A DNA stretch of 64,000 nt from Halorubrum cibi (GCF_900182635.1 NZ_FXTD01000001.1:124001-188000), one strand, 5' to 3'. Numbered from the stretch's first letter, positions 1-9,135 are shown. Made by a program: numbers and translations. Notes: a model not told the origin generated them from the sequence alone.

Positions 1-249
1 TCGACGTCGGACACGATGCCGTACATGGAGATCAACGAGTCGAAGGTCGACGTCGCCCACGAGGCGACCGTCGGGAAGATCGGCGACGAGGACATCTTCT
101 ACCTCCAGTCGCGCGGTCTCGACGACGACGACGCCAAACAGATGATCGTCTCGGGGTTCATCGAGCCGATCACGGAGGAGCTGCCGATCGAGTACGCCGT
201 CGAGCTGAACCGGCTCGTCGAGCTTGAGATGGAGGGTTCGCTCGGATAA
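1..249 (+). CDS. sufB: SufB, Fe-S cluster assembly scaffold (3' end only)
   Basis: The C-terminal 82 or so codons of SufB; the 5' part lies outside the window. SufB is the scaffold subunit of the cytoplasmic SufBCD complex that builds Fe-S clusters. The visible part carries the family's terminal block, EATVGKIGDEDIFYLQSRG followed by a MIVSGFIEPI segment, which is closely paralleled in the next gene (SATVGQVDAEDLFYLESR). The stop is directly followed by the sufD start with one base between them, so the two are surely co-transcribed. Identity is confident; nothing can be said about the missing N-terminus. Confidence 0.93.
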   Translation, partial: STSDTMPYMEINESKVDVAHEATVGKIGDEDIFYLQSRGLDDDDAKQMIVSGFIEPITEELPIEYAVELNRLVELEMEGSLG

Positions 250-250
250 C

Positions 251-1477
251 ATGAGCACGAAAGCAATCGAGAGCCTCTCGGAGGACACGGTACGACACAT
301 TGCGGAGGAACGCGACGAGCCCGAGTGGCTCCTGGAAACCCGTCTGAACGCGCTCGAGGCGCTGGAGACGGCCGAGCTGCCCGACGTCATCCAGACGCCC
401 GGCCGACGTTGGACGGATCTGGAGGCGCTGGACTTCGAGGCGCTCGTCGACCCACTGAACCAGTCGGACGCGACGGAGCGGACCGCCGGCGACGACGAGG
501 TCGTCGTCGCGCCGTTCACGGAGGCGTTCGCCGAGCACGGGGACGTCCTCGAGGAGCACTTCGGAAGCGTGCTCGACCCCGAGCACAACTACCTGACGGC
601 GCTGTCGGTTGCGCTTTTCACCACCGGCACGTTCGTCTACGTCCCCGAGGGAGTCGACGTCGAGGACGTGAAGATCCGCGCGGAGATGAACTCCCGCTCG
701 CTGTTCAGCCAGACGCTCGTCGTCGCCGAGGAGTCGTCGTCGGTGACGATCCTCGAGTCGATCGAGTCGGGGAGCGAGGCCGCCGCCTCGGACATCGAGG
801 GCGACCGGTACTTCTCGAACCTCGTCGAGGTCGTCGGCGGCGAGAACGCCGACGTCCAGTTCGGATCGCTCCAGAACCTCGACGACGACACCTACACCTA
901 CTCGCTGAAACGCGGGGTCACGGACACGTACGCCACGATCGACTGGATCGAGAGCAACTTCGGCTCGAAGCTCACCCGCTCCGACGTCGAGACCGAGCTG
1001 AACGGCGACGGCTCCGAGAGCCAGATCGTCGGGACGTTCTTCGGCAGCGAGGACCAGCACTTCGACGTTAACGCCCGCGTCTGGCACCAGGCCGAACACA
1101 CCACGGCCGACCTCGTCACGCGCGGCGTGCTCGACGACGTGGCGCGCTCGGTCTACGAGGGCGTCCAGGACGTCGGCCGTGACGCGTGGAACACCTCCAG
1201 TTACCAGCGCGAGAACACGCTCATGCTGTCGGACGACGCCGAGGCCGACGCGTCGCCGAAGCTGATCATCCACAACCACGACACGGAGGCGTCACACTCC
1301 GCGACCGTGGGACAGGTCGACGCCGAGGACCTCTTCTACCTGGAGAGTCGCTCCATCGACCCGAAGACGGCTCGGAACATGCTCGTCGAGGGCTTCTTCG
1401 TTCCCGTCTTAGAGGAGATCGCGGTCGACGAGTTCCGCGAGGACGTCGAGGAGCTCGTCATCGAGCGGCTCCAGTAG
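251..1477 (+). CDS. sufD: SufD, Fe-S cluster assembly protein
   Basis: A 408-residue SufB/SufD-family protein, partner of SufB in the SufBCD scaffold. The parallel beta-helix core is followed by the C-terminal helical block with EASHSATVGQVDAEDLFYLES and the NMLVEGFF segment. The histidine in EASHS is in the region that provides the SufD ligand at the SufB-SufD interface in bacterial complexes. The start chosen is the ATG one base after the sufB stop; an open frame extends upstream into sufB but would overlap it without reason. It ends convergently with the aminotransferase, about 63 bp away. Confidence 0.93.
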   Translation: MSTKAIESLSEDTVRHIAEERDEPEWLLETRLNALEALETAELPDVIQTPGRRWTDLEALDFEALVDPLNQSDATERTAGDDEVVVAPFTEAFAEHGDVLEEHFGSVLDPEHNYLTALSVALFTTGTFVYVPEGVDVEDVKIRAEMNSRSLFSQTLVVAEESSSVTILESIESGSEAAASDIEGDRYFSNLVEVVGGENADVQFGSLQNLDDDTYTYSLKRGVTDTYATIDWIESNFGSKLTRSDVETELNGDGSESQIVGTFFGSEDQHFDVNARVWHQAEHTTADLVTRGVLDDVARSVYEGVQDVGRDAWNTSSYQRENTLMLSDDAEADASPKLIIHNHDTEASHSATVGQVDAEDLFYLESRSIDPKTARNMLVEGFFVPVLEEIAVDEFREDVEELVIERLQ

Positions 1478-1540
1478 CGGGTCGCTCGCAGCAAAGACTC
1501 ACGGGGATTCGATTTTTCGCGACCGCCTCCGGGAACGCCG

Positions 1541-2872
1541 TTAGTATCCCTCCTCGTCGGCGACGCGGTTCACGGCCGAGACGACGGTCTCGCCGATCGT
1601 CTCGATGTCGCCGTCGCCGACCGTGAGCGGCGGCGCGAGCATGAGGTGGTCGCCGGCCTGCCCGTCGACGCTGCCGCCGCCGGGATACGTGTACACGCCG
1701 TTCGCGAGCGCGGCGTCGTAGATCCGGTCGGCGACGTCGGCGTCGGGGTCGAACGGGGCCTTCGTCTCCCGGTCGGCGACGAACTCGACGCCGACCTGGA
1801 GACCGACTCGTCGGATCTCGCCGACGATCGGGTGTTCGGCGAGCGGTTCCAGAGTCTCCTCGAGCCGCCGCCCGCGCCGCCGAACCGCCGCGAACAGGTC
1901 CTCGGTGTAACGGTCGAGGACGCGGTCTGCCACCGCCGCCGAGATCGGGTTGCCGCTGTAGGTGTGACCGTGCTGGAAGGGGTGGTCGTGCTCCTCGAGC
2001 GTCTCGACGACGCCGTCGGCGACCATCATCGCGCTTATCGGCGCGTAGCCGGCGGAGAGTCCTTTCCCGAGCACCATGAGGTCCGGCGTGACGCCGAGCC
2101 CCTCGCAGGCGAACGGCTCCCCGGTTCGACCGAACCCGACCATCACCTCGTCGGCGATGAAGAGGAGCCCGTACTCCGAACAGATGCGCCGTATCTCGCG
2201 GTAGTAGGCGGGATGTGGACGCGTCGCGGGGATGCTCGACCCGCCGACCGGCTCGGCGATGAACGCCGCGACCGTCTCGGGACCGCGCCGTCGGACGAGC
2301 CGTTCGAGCTCTCGAGCGGCCGCGATCGCCTGCTCCTCGGGTGACCCCTCGTGGTCCCAGCGGTACGGGTACGCGGGGCCGATCTTCGGCCAGTCCCGCA
2401 AGAGCGGGTCGTACGTCGTCCGGCGACCGGTGTTGCCCGAGGCGGCGAGCGCGCCGAGCGTCGAGCCGTGGTACGACGCCCACCGGCCGATCACCGCCTC
2501 CCGGGTCGGCTCGCCGCGGGCGACGTGGTAGTCGCGGGCGAGCTTGATCGCCGACTCGACCGCCTCGCTGCCGGAGTTGACGAAGAAGGCTGCGTTCAAC
2601 GGATCCGGCGTCATCGACGCGAGCTTCTCTCCGACCGATTCGACCGACGGGACCGAGAAGTGCGACGTCGAGACGTAGCCGACCCGCTCGGCCTGTTCGG
2701 CCATGGCGTCGGCGACGTCCGGCGGCGAGTGACCGAGGTTGGCGACCGCCGCGCCCGCGGCCGCGTCGAGTATCTCCTCACCTTCGGCGGTCACGAGCGT
2801 CGAGTCGTACGCGTCGACGATCTCGGGATGTCCGGGGTCCCGGCCCGCGCCCCACTTGTAGAACACGCTCAT
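1541..2872 (-). CDS. Class III PLP-dependent aminotransferase
   Basis: A 443-residue fold-type I aminotransferase of class III (the group with ornithine, 4-aminobutyrate, beta-alanine:pyruvate and DAPA aminotransferases). The glycine-rich cofactor region is near residue 110 (FFVNSGSEAVE). The PLP-pairing aspartate lies in ADEVMVGFGRTG, and the Schiff-base lysine in LGKGLSAGYAP. The amino donor cannot be told from sequence. The start MSVFYKWGAG was chosen because a TATA box lies 26 nt upstream of that ATG, giving a leaderless mRNA; the open frame continues 52 codons further but that part looks like intergenic DNA. It is a single-gene unit, divergent from the ferritin-like gene. Confidence 0.85.
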   Translation of the reverse strand: MSVFYKWGAGRDPGHPEIVDAYDSTLVTAEGEEILDAAAGAAVANLGHSPPDVADAMAEQAERVGYVSTSHFSVPSVESVGEKLASMTPDPLNAAFFVNSGSEAVESAIKLARDYHVARGEPTREAVIGRWASYHGSTLGALAASGNTGRRTTYDPLLRDWPKIGPAYPYRWDHEGSPEEQAIAAARELERLVRRRGPETVAAFIAEPVGGSSIPATRPHPAYYREIRRICSEYGLLFIADEVMVGFGRTGEPFACEGLGVTPDLMVLGKGLSAGYAPISAMMVADGVVETLEEHDHPFQHGHTYSGNPISAAVADRVLDRYTEDLFAAVRRRGRRLEETLEPLAEHPIVGEIRRVGLQVGVEFVADRETKAPFDPDADVADRIYDAALANGVYTYPGGGSVDGQAGDHLMLAPPLTVGDGDIETIGETVVSAVNRVADEEGY

Positions 2873-2893
2873 AGGGACCCTCTTCGGGTGGGG

Positions 2894-2902
2894 CGTATAA
2901 AT
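2894..2902 (-). promoter_or_regulatory. TATA box of the class III aminotransferase
   Basis: On the minus strand this reads ATTTATACG, centred about 26 nt upstream of the ATG at 2872. That is the spacing of a haloarchaeal TATA box to a transcription start, so the mRNA is probably leaderless. Confidence 0.6.
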
Positions 2903-2967
2903 CGATCCCCGAAGAGTCCGATCCCCGAGGGAACCGCTTAAGTCGGGCAGGCTCCGACGTGACACGT

Positions 2968-3009
2968 ATGCGAACGGGCGTATCGAACGGCGACGGGTGG
3001 TCGAGGTGA
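2968..3009 (+). other. Possible 13-codon leaderless leader ORF before the ferritin-like gene
   Basis: An ATG at 2968 lies 28 nt after a TATA-like CTTAAG (2937-2942). It opens a 13-codon frame (MRTGVSNGDGWSR) whose TGA stop at 3007-3009 overlaps an in-frame GTG (3006) of the ferritin-like gene as GTGA. This could be a translated leader coupled to the gene, or simply show that the true transcript starts at 2968. Nothing else supports translation. Confidence 0.25.
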
Positions 3010-3491
3010 GCGTCAGCCAGCGGATCACCTCCGACGACCAGCTCGCCCGACTGTTACAGATCGGAATCGTCTTGGAGGAGGTCGTCGAGGCGCGGGCTCA
3101 CCACCACTACGAGAGCCTCGACGCGGAGCTCGACGAGGAGGTCGAGACGCTGCTCGCCGACGCCGCCGAGGAGTCCGCCGAGCACCGCGCGCGATTGGAG
3201 GGGCTCATCGAGGGGCTCGGCGTCGACAGCGTCCCGTTCGACGAGATCGAGTCGCTCGTCGACGCGCGGTACGGGCGGACGCAGCCGGACGACTTCGACG
3301 GCGTGTTGTACGACCAGCTGTGTAACGAAGAGACCGCCTACAAGTTCTACGACGACCTCATCGAGGCGATAGAGGGGTCGGACGCCGAGTTCTCGCTGGA
3401 CCGCGCCGAACTGCTCGACACCCTGGAGTCGATCCGCGAGGAGGAAGCCGAGGGCGTGAGCGAGGTCACGGAGGTCATGGAGCGGCGATGA
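2997..3491 (+). CDS. Ferritin-like diiron-domain protein
   Basis: A 164-residue, almost wholly helical acidic protein. Its four-helix pattern carries spaced metal-ligand residues: LEEVVEARAHHHYE near residue 25, EESAEHRARL near 60, NEETAYKFYDD near 118 and a final Glu-rich helix. I read it as a ferritin/rubrerythrin-like fold, probably for iron handling or oxidative protection. It lies between the suf genes and a SirR-type regulator, which fits a role in iron or Fe-S homeostasis. The start is uncertain: GTG at 2997 or GTG at 3006, the latter overlapping the stop of a short upstream frame. No rubredoxin CxxC domain is present, so it is not a classical rubrerythrin. Confidence 0.7.
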   Translation: MVEVSVSQRITSDDQLARLLQIGIVLEEVVEARAHHHYESLDAELDEEVETLLADAAEESAEHRARLEGLIEGLGVDSVPFDEIESLVDARYGRTQPDDFDGVLYDQLCNEETAYKFYDDLIEAIEGSDAEFSLDRAELLDTLESIREEEAEGVSEVTEVMERR

Positions 3492-3573
3492 GTCGGAGCA
3501 CCGAACCGACGAACTGGGGAACCGAGCCGACGGGACGAGCGAGCGGGCCGACGATCACAGACGGAGGCGAACC

Positions 3574-4014
3574 GTGAACACCGCAGACCAGTACCTCAAG
3601 ACGATCTACGTCGTACAGAAACAGGAGGACGGCCCCGCCTCGACCGGGTCGATCGCCGACGCGCTCGGCGTCAGTCCGGCGAGCGCGAACGAGATGATCG
3701 GCAAGCTCGAGGAGCGCGGACTCGCCGAACACGAGAAGTACAAGGGCGTCCGGCTCACCGACGACGGGATCGTGAAGGCGCGCGACGCGCTCCAGACCTA
3801 CTGTATCATCGAGCGCTTCCTCGCGAACGTGCTCGCCGTCGAGGAGTTCCGCGAGGAGGCTCACGAGCTGGAGGCGGTCATCGACGACACCGTCGCCGAC
3901 CGGCTGGACACGATCATCGACCGGCAGCCCGAGTGTCCGGACTGTTTCGACCCCGAGACGGACGCCTGCGCGTGTCTGGAGGTCGCGGCGGTGCCGGCGG
4001 AGCCGGAGCAGTAG
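3574..4014 (+). CDS. sirR: SirR/DtxR-family metal-dependent transcription regulator
   Basis: A 146-residue protein. An N-terminal winged helix (about 1-65, with SIADALGVSPASANEMIGKLEERG) is followed by the DtxR dimerisation and metal-binding region (about 66-125). The segment that usually reads RHRLLERFL is here TYCIIERF, so the usual metal-binding His is replaced by Cys, and the EAC..EH block reads EEAHELEA. After it comes a short tail with CPDCF and CAC motifs, four cysteines that could bind Zn or an Fe-S cluster. It lacks the SH3-like third domain of long DtxR proteins. GTG start. It is the only DtxR-type protein in the window and so the obvious candidate to read the TTTAGG-N4-CCTAAA sites at 15-24.5 kb, but that link is inferred. 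Confidence 0.85.
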   Translation: MNTADQYLKTIYVVQKQEDGPASTGSIADALGVSPASANEMIGKLEERGLAEHEKYKGVRLTDDGIVKARDALQTYCIIERFLANVLAVEEFREEAHELEAVIDDTVADRLDTIIDRQPECPDCFDPETDACACLEVAAVPAEPEQ

Positions 4015-4042
4015 GACGGGAGAACGAGGACGTTTCGACGTT

Positions 4043-5293
4043 TTATACGCCGGTCGAGTACCGGAGAATGCCCGCGATGCCCCCGAAGGCGTCGAGCAGC
4101 TGTTCGCCCTTCTCGAAGTCCGTGGAGATGAACTTTGTGTCCGTGCCGCGCTGTTCAGCGATCGCCATCAGGTGTTCGATGACGTCTTCACGCTCCTCGA
4201 CGGCGGCCTCCTCCCCGCATTCGGAACACTCGTGGTCGGGCGTCGAGTGACGCGCGTCGACGACCTCGAACTCCTCGTGGCCGTTCGGACACTCGTAGAC
4301 GACCACGTCGGAGCGGAGGTCCTCGGAGATGAGCAGCCGGTCGACGGAGCCCATGATCAGGTTGCGCCGGGTCTGTTCGAAGCCGTAGGTGGCCTCCTCG
4401 CCGGTGTGGAGGTTCTCGAAGAACTCCTCCATGTGGCGTTTGTCCTCGACGATCTCCTGATCGGAGAGCGCCTCGCTGGCGGCGTCGACGAGGTCCTTCA
4501 GTCCGGACTCGTCGGTGTAGGCCACGTCGAACTTTCCGAGCACCTTGTCCTGTAGCTCGTGGTGGAGGTAGTCGCCGTCGAGGAACTCGTCTTTCGTCGG
4601 CGAGGGGCCGCCGACGAGGATGCCGTCGAGCTCGTGGCGCTTGTCGACGAACAGGTCGTTGGCCATCCCCGCGACCTCCTGATAGAAGTTGTCGATGGCC
4701 TCGAGCCGGAGGCGGGCGAACCGCTGGGCGGACTGGCCCCCTTTGCGCTGTTTGCCGGGAACGAGCGAGGAGGCGGACTTGACGGGCTCGACGCGTTTCC
4801 CCTTCAGCCAGCCGACGTTGGCCTCGCGGCGGTCGAGGACGATGAGCCCGAAGAGCCCGGAATCCGCCAGCATGTGCTCGAGCGGCTCCGTGAGGAACCC
4901 GGAGTCGCAGTGGTAGCGGAACGACTGGACGGGGTTCGGCGGCGACTCGAGCGTCCGGGTGACCATCTCGGTCCGGCCGCCGCCGGAGTCGACCGCGCCG
5001 GAGAAGATCACCATCCCGTTGTCGGGCGGGTAGGTGTCGTAGTAGCGGAGCCGGTCCTTGATGCTGGTCAGCGCGTCCTGGACGTTCGTCCGGGTCTGTT
5101 TGGACTTGATGTTGGACGCCTCGCTGTGTTCCTGGGTGACGTGGGCGACCACGTCCGAGATCTGCTTGTCTTCGGGGATGTAGATGGTGACGAGCTGCGT
5201 GCCGGAGCCCTCGAAGTCCTTGAGCTCCTCGATGACCTTGCGGAACTCGTACTTCCGCCGGTCCGCGCTCGTCTCCTGGGCGTCGCTACTCAT
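4043..5293 (-). CDS. prf1: Peptide chain release factor aRF1
   Basis: A 416-residue archaeal class-1 translation release factor, which reads all three stop codons and triggers peptidyl-tRNA hydrolysis. The stop-reading NIKS motif (SNIKSKQTR, near residue 63) and the YxCxxxF motif (RYHCDSGF, near 125) sit in domain 1. The catalytic GGQ (KQRKGGQSAQRF, near 180) is in domain 2. The C-terminal domain carries a Cys pair (ECSECG), as in other archaeal aRF1. MSSDAQE was taken as start; three codons upstream there is another in-frame ATG. It ends convergently with sirR. Confidence 0.95.
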   Translation of the reverse strand: MSSDAQETSADRRKYEFRKVIEELKDFEGSGTQLVTIYIPEDKQISDVVAHVTQEHSEASNIKSKQTRTNVQDALTSIKDRLRYYDTYPPDNGMVIFSGAVDSGGGRTEMVTRTLESPPNPVQSFRYHCDSGFLTEPLEHMLADSGLFGLIVLDRREANVGWLKGKRVEPVKSASSLVPGKQRKGGQSAQRFARLRLEAIDNFYQEVAGMANDLFVDKRHELDGILVGGPSPTKDEFLDGDYLHHELQDKVLGKFDVAYTDESGLKDLVDAASEALSDQEIVEDKRHMEEFFENLHTGEEATYGFEQTRRNLIMGSVDRLLISEDLRSDVVVYECPNGHEEFEVVDARHSTPDHECSECGEEAAVEEREDVIEHLMAIAEQRGTDTKFISTDFEKGEQLLDAFGGIAGILRYSTGV

Positions 5294-5351
5294 TGTCTTC
5301 AATACGGCTTCGTGCGTGTAAGTAACCTTTGACCTGCCCGTCGACCCGGTC

Positions 5352-7133
5352 CTACATCGACTCGGGCGCGGAGACGCCGAGCGCGTCGAGCGCGTTCGCC
5401 ATCGTGTAGCGCGCGGCCGCGACGAGCGCGAGCCGCGCGTCCCGCAGTTCGTCGCTCTCGGCGGTCAGGACGGGGCACTCCCGGTAGAAGGCGTTGTACG
5501 CGTCCGCGAACTCGCGGGTGAACGTCGCGATCGTGTGCGGCTCCAAGTCGTCGGCGGCCGACTCGATGACGGCCGGGAAGCGCGCGACCTCCCGCAGTAG
5601 GGCCTCGGCCTCCGCGGTCTCGAGGGCCGCGGCGTCGACGTCGGTCGGTTCGCCCGGTTTGGGAACGTCGAACCCCGCGTCGGCCGCCTCATCGAGGATC
5701 CCGCAGCAGCGCGCGTGGACGTACTGGACGAACGGGGCCGACTGCGCCTCGAAGTCGAGCGCCTCCTCCCACTCGAAGGTGATCGCCTTCGCGGGCTGTT
5801 TCGAGACGATGTCGTACCGCACCGCGCCGATCCCGACCTGGTGGGCGATGCGCTCGACGTCCTCGTCGGTCAGGTCGTCGTCGCGGATCCGGTCGTCCAT
5901 CCGGCTCTCGACCGCCTCGCGGGCGCGGTCGATCGCCTCGTCCAGCAGGTCGTCCAGCATGACGCCGGTCCCTCGCCGGGTCGACATCTTCCCGTCGGGC
6001 AGGTTGACGTACGAGTAGATGACGTGGCCGAGCGCGTCGGTGTCGTTGCCGAGCAGTTCGAGCGCGGCGTCGAGCTGGTCGGCCTGGAGCTTGTGATCCT
6101 CCCCGAGGACGGTGACGGCGCGGTCGTAGTTCGCGAACTTCCACTCGTGGTGGGCCAGGTCGCGGGTGGTGTAGAGGCTGGTGTCGTCGGAGCGTAAGAA
6201 GACGAGGTTCTTGTCGATCCCCCACTCGTCGAGTTCGAGCTGCCAGGCGTCCTCCTCGTAGACGGCGTGCTCCGTCTCCTTCAACCGCGTCGCGATCTCG
6301 TCGGTCGAGCCGTCGCGCATGAACCGCGTCTCCTTGACGAACTCGTCGAACTCCGCGGGGAGCCGGGCGAGACAGTCCTTCATCCCGCCGAGCACCGCGT
6401 CGACGACCTCGCCGACGCGCTCGTAGGTCTCCTCATCGCCCGCCTCCAACCCCTGGAGGATCGCCGAGATCTCGGCTTCCGCGGCCTCGACGTCGTCCGG
6501 ATCGGCCTCCTCGAGATAGGCGTTCCCGCGGCGGTAGTAGCGCACGAGGTCGTACTCGATCCGATCGTGGGCGGGCTCGCCTTCGAGGTCCGACTCGTCG
6601 AACGTCTCGTAGGCCCACGTGAACACCGCCATCTGGCGGCCCGCGTCGTTCACGTAGTAGTGGCGGTCCACGTCGTAGCCGGCGTACTCGAGGAGGTTCG
6701 CGACCGCGTCGCCGACGATCGGGTTGCGGGCGCGCCCCACGTGGACCGGCCCCGTGGGGTTCGCGCTGGTGTGTTCGACGACGACCGAGGTATCCCGGTC
6801 CGGGAGCGTCCCGTATTCGGCGTCTCCGGCCGCCGAATCGAGCGTGTCCGCGAGATAGCGCTCGCCGACGTGGAAGTTGACGTACGGTCCGGCGGTGTCG
6901 ACGGAGACGAGGTAGTCGTAGGGGTCGACGTCGACCGCCTCGGCCACGTCGCTCGCGACGTTCGGCGGCGCGTCGCCGACCTCGCCCGCGAGCCGGAAGG
7001 CGACGCTGGAGGCGAGCGTCGCGTCCATCTCGTCGGGCGGGCGTTCGATGCCGAGGTCGTCGGTCGGGAGGTCGAGGGTAGCGAGCGCGTCCGAGAGCGC
7101 CGCCTCGACCTCCGACCGGAACTGTCTGAACAT
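5352..7133 (-). CDS. argS: Arginyl-tRNA synthetase
   Basis: A 593-residue class I aminoacyl-tRNA synthetase that charges tRNA-Arg. Order of domains: an N-terminal Add-1 domain (1-100, binds the tRNA elbow), the Rossmann fold with the HIGH-type motif HVGR ([14 protein letters not shown], near 120), the KMSK-type KMSTR ([10 protein letters not shown], near 385), and a C-terminal DALR anticodon-binding domain ending in [12 protein letters not shown]. The length is normal. It sits upstream of aRF1 on the same strand, 58 bp away. The only tRNA gene in the window happens to be tRNA-Arg(GCG) at 60.4 kb. Confidence 0.96.
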   Translation of the reverse strand: MFRQFRSEVEAALSDALATLDLPTDDLGIERPPDEMDATLASSVAFRLAGEVGDAPPNVASDVAEAVDVDPYDYLVSVDTAGPYVNFHVGERYLADTLDSAAGDAEYGTLPDRDTSVVVEHTSANPTGPVHVGRARNPIVGDAVANLLEYAGYDVDRHYYVNDAGRQMAVFTWAYETFDESDLEGEPAHDRIEYDLVRYYRRGNAYLEEADPDDVEAAEAEISAILQGLEAGDEETYERVGEVVDAVLGGMKDCLARLPAEFDEFVKETRFMRDGSTDEIATRLKETEHAVYEEDAWQLELDEWGIDKNLVFLRSDDTSLYTTRDLAHHEWKFANYDRAVTVLGEDHKLQADQLDAALELLGNDTDALGHVIYSYVNLPDGKMSTRRGTGVMLDDLLDEAIDRAREAVESRMDDRIRDDDLTDEDVERIAHQVGIGAVRYDIVSKQPAKAITFEWEEALDFEAQSAPFVQYVHARCCGILDEAADAGFDVPKPGEPTDVDAAALETAEAEALLREVARFPAVIESAADDLEPHTIATFTREFADAYNAFYRECPVLTAESDELRDARLALVAAARYTMANALDALGVSAPESM

Positions 7134-7207
7134 ACCGTCCGTTCGTCGGGCCGGTTAAAAGGGCCTTCCGAAGCGACTCGGCAGAGTGAACGGACGTGAC
7201 TCCGCCG

Positions 7208-8710
7208 CTAACCTTCTCGGTCGGGATTTCGTGTCGACAGGTAGCCTGCCGTACCTCCAAGGGCCGCAAGGGCAGTTCCGATCCCGAATCCGGGAACCGT
7301 AAGAATACTATCATCAGTCGTCTCAGAACTTTCCTCTGGCGGAGCCGTCGCTTCGGGGTTTTCCTCTGGCGGAGCCGTCGTTTCGGATGTGTTTTCCTCT
7401 GGCGGAGCCGTCGTTTCGGATGTGTTTTCCTCTGGCGGAGCCGTCGCTTCGGATGTGTTTTCGGATGAACTCCCGGAACCGTTCGATACGATGTCTATGG
7501 CTTGTCCCTGTCCGCCGTGATGACCGAGCGTTCGTAGTCTCACCCTCGATCCTTCACTCGATCCCTCTACACCGGCATCAAGTGCGTAGAGAGAACCGCT
7601 CCTACTCCCGATGAATACGATTCCGTCCACGACGGTTGGTGAACAGTGAGTCCCCTGGATCGATTCCGTAAGTGACCACCGCTCTTTTCCGGTGGCCAAG
7701 TCGATCGCGTATACACCACCCGCCCAACTCCCGACGAAGACGGTTCCGTTCGCTATCGTCGGAGACGAAAACACCTGCCCCCTCGGTCGGTTATACACCC
7801 ACTCCTCCTCACCCGTCTCCGAACGTATCGCGTAAACGGCATCGGCAGATCCGATGCAAACAGTTCCGTCGGCGACCGTCGGAGAGGATCCTCCTACGAC
7901 ACGTTCGTCTGAGGCGGTGGTGTAAGACCATTTTTCGTTTCCCGTTCGTACGTTTATCGCATCAAGCGTCGCGCCAGTTCCGACATAAACCGTATCGTCC
8001 ACCACGGTAGGCGACGAATTGATCGAAGAGATCGCTTCGAACTCCCAAATCGGATCCCCGGTTGTCGCGTCTATCGCGTATAGCGTTCCCGGATGGTCCA
8101 TAGTGCCGATATACACGACGCCGTCGACGACTGTCGGAGAGGAATGAACGGGTCCCTCCGGGTCGGTGAACTCCCACTCTCGATCCCCTGTCTCTCCGTT
8201 TACGGCATACAGCGTGTCGTCGTTGGCACCGACGTAGACGGTTCCACCCACCACGTTCGGTGATGAATCGACGGCTTTCGATGGCTCGGTAAACCGCCAC
8301 TCCTCCTCCCCTGAAGACGCATCGAGAGCGTACAGCGTACCGTCTTTGGATCCGACGTAGACGATTCCTCCGGCCACGGTCGGAGACGAATGGATCTCCC
8401 CGTCAGTTTCGTAGCTCCACGCCTCTTCGGCAGTTGCCGCGTCGACCGCGTATAGTGTTCGATCGTTAGATCCAACGTAGACGGTCCCATCGCTCACCGT
8501 CGGGGACGACCGCACGTGAGCCCCCGTCTCGAATTCCCAGAGGACGTCTACATCGGGGGTAGATTGTGCCGCACTCGTTCCTGTGAGTCCGATCGCCCCG
8601 ATCGTTCCACCGCCAATCACGCGTAACAGGTCGCGTCTGTCGGTCGAAGGCGTGTTATTTGAATGTTCAGGCGTCGAGACGTCGTTTTCGATCCGTCGTG
8701 TACCTTTCAT
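7208..8710 (-). CDS. Tat-exported PQQ-type beta-propeller surface protein with PGF-CTERM anchor
   Basis: A 500-residue secreted protein. A Tat signal (DRRDLLRVIGGG, near residue 26) ends in an Ala-rich cleavage zone. Eight or so repeats of about 40 residues with the shape SSPTVxDGTVYVGSxDGTLYALDA and ETGEEEW follow; these are typical BamB/PQQ beta-propeller blades. Next is a Thr/Pro/Glu stalk with tandem TAPPEENTSE repeats. The tail has VPGFGIGTALAALGG and ends in basic residues, i.e. a PGF-CTERM signal processed by archaeosortase A in haloarchaea, with lipid anchoring. The ligand is unknown; no PQQ enzyme partner is nearby. Codons are clearly less GC-rich than in neighbouring housekeeping genes, suggesting transfer. 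Confidence 0.85.
   Translation of the reverse strand: MKGTRRIENDVSTPEHSNNTPSTDRRDLLRVIGGGTIGAIGLTGTSAAQSTPDVDVLWEFETGAHVRSSPTVSDGTVYVGSNDRTLYAVDAATAEEAWSYETDGEIHSSPTVAGGIVYVGSKDGTLYALDASSGEEEWRFTEPSKAVDSSPNVVGGTVYVGANDDTLYAVNGETGDREWEFTDPEGPVHSSPTVVDGVVYIGTMDHPGTLYAIDATTGDPIWEFEAISSINSSPTVVDDTVYVGTGATLDAINVRTGNEKWSYTTASDERVVGGSSPTVADGTVCIGSADAVYAIRSETGEEEWVYNRPRGQVFSSPTIANGTVFVGSWAGGVYAIDLATGKERWSLTESIQGTHCSPTVVDGIVFIGSRSGSLYALDAGVEGSSEGSRVRLRTLGHHGGQGQAIDIVSNGSGSSSENTSEATAPPEENTSETTAPPEENTSETTAPPEENPEATAPPEESSETTDDSILTVPGFGIGTALAALGGTAGYLSTRNPDREG
7331..7462 (-). repeat. Tandem 30-33 bp repeat inside the surface-protein stalk
   Basis: Four copies of CCTCTGGCGGAGCCGTCG (plus strand) start at 7333, 7363, 7396 and 7429, with unit lengths of 30, 33 and 33 bp. 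They encode the TAPPEENTSE stalk units. Near-perfect DNA identity implies recent expansion and likely copy-number variation. Confidence 0.9.
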
Positions 8711-9135
8711 ATTCGCAATATTTGATTACCAACAGATAATTGCTCGGAGCGGATCCGCCATGTTCCTCGACGGAAAAATCGCTGGAGTAGGATCGTCCGA
8801 ACGGAAGAACCACCCGTGCGGTGGTACACTCTCAGGCAGAGCGAGCCGGAAACTCCGGTCTGTGACCAGCCCGTAGTGTCGGCGATCGGATGGGACGGTG
8901 TGGTCCGCGGTGGGATTCAAGAGGGAACATCCTATGTACTCCAACGTCCGATATCGTCCGATCGGAGCACGTACTCGAGAAGACACAGCACCAACGAGAT
9001 CATGAATCCGCCCACGTCGCTGGTGACGATCTCGCTCGGGAATCTCTGTGGATGGGGTAAGTGACGGGAACTCCGAGAAACGGGTCGAAGTTTACCGATT
9101 CGGATCAGACGTTCGTCGCCGATCGACGTATCCGG
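8711..9135. other. 425-bp intergenic region, no convincing gene
   Basis: It lies downstream of the membrane-protein gene (9136) and upstream of the propeller gene, both on the minus strand. On the minus strand the frame of the membrane-protein gene stays open after its stop. It ends in a short stretch with a hydrophobic MISLVLCLLEYVL segment near 9000, too short and without a clear start to call a gene. The part next to 8710 must hold the propeller gene's promoter. I see no RNA gene or repeat here. Confidence 0.4.

Noticed and set aside
8726-9064. Short frames on both strands between the propeller and membrane-protein genes
   Set aside because: 80-90 codons with no protein-like pattern, overlapping each other; treated as intergenic.
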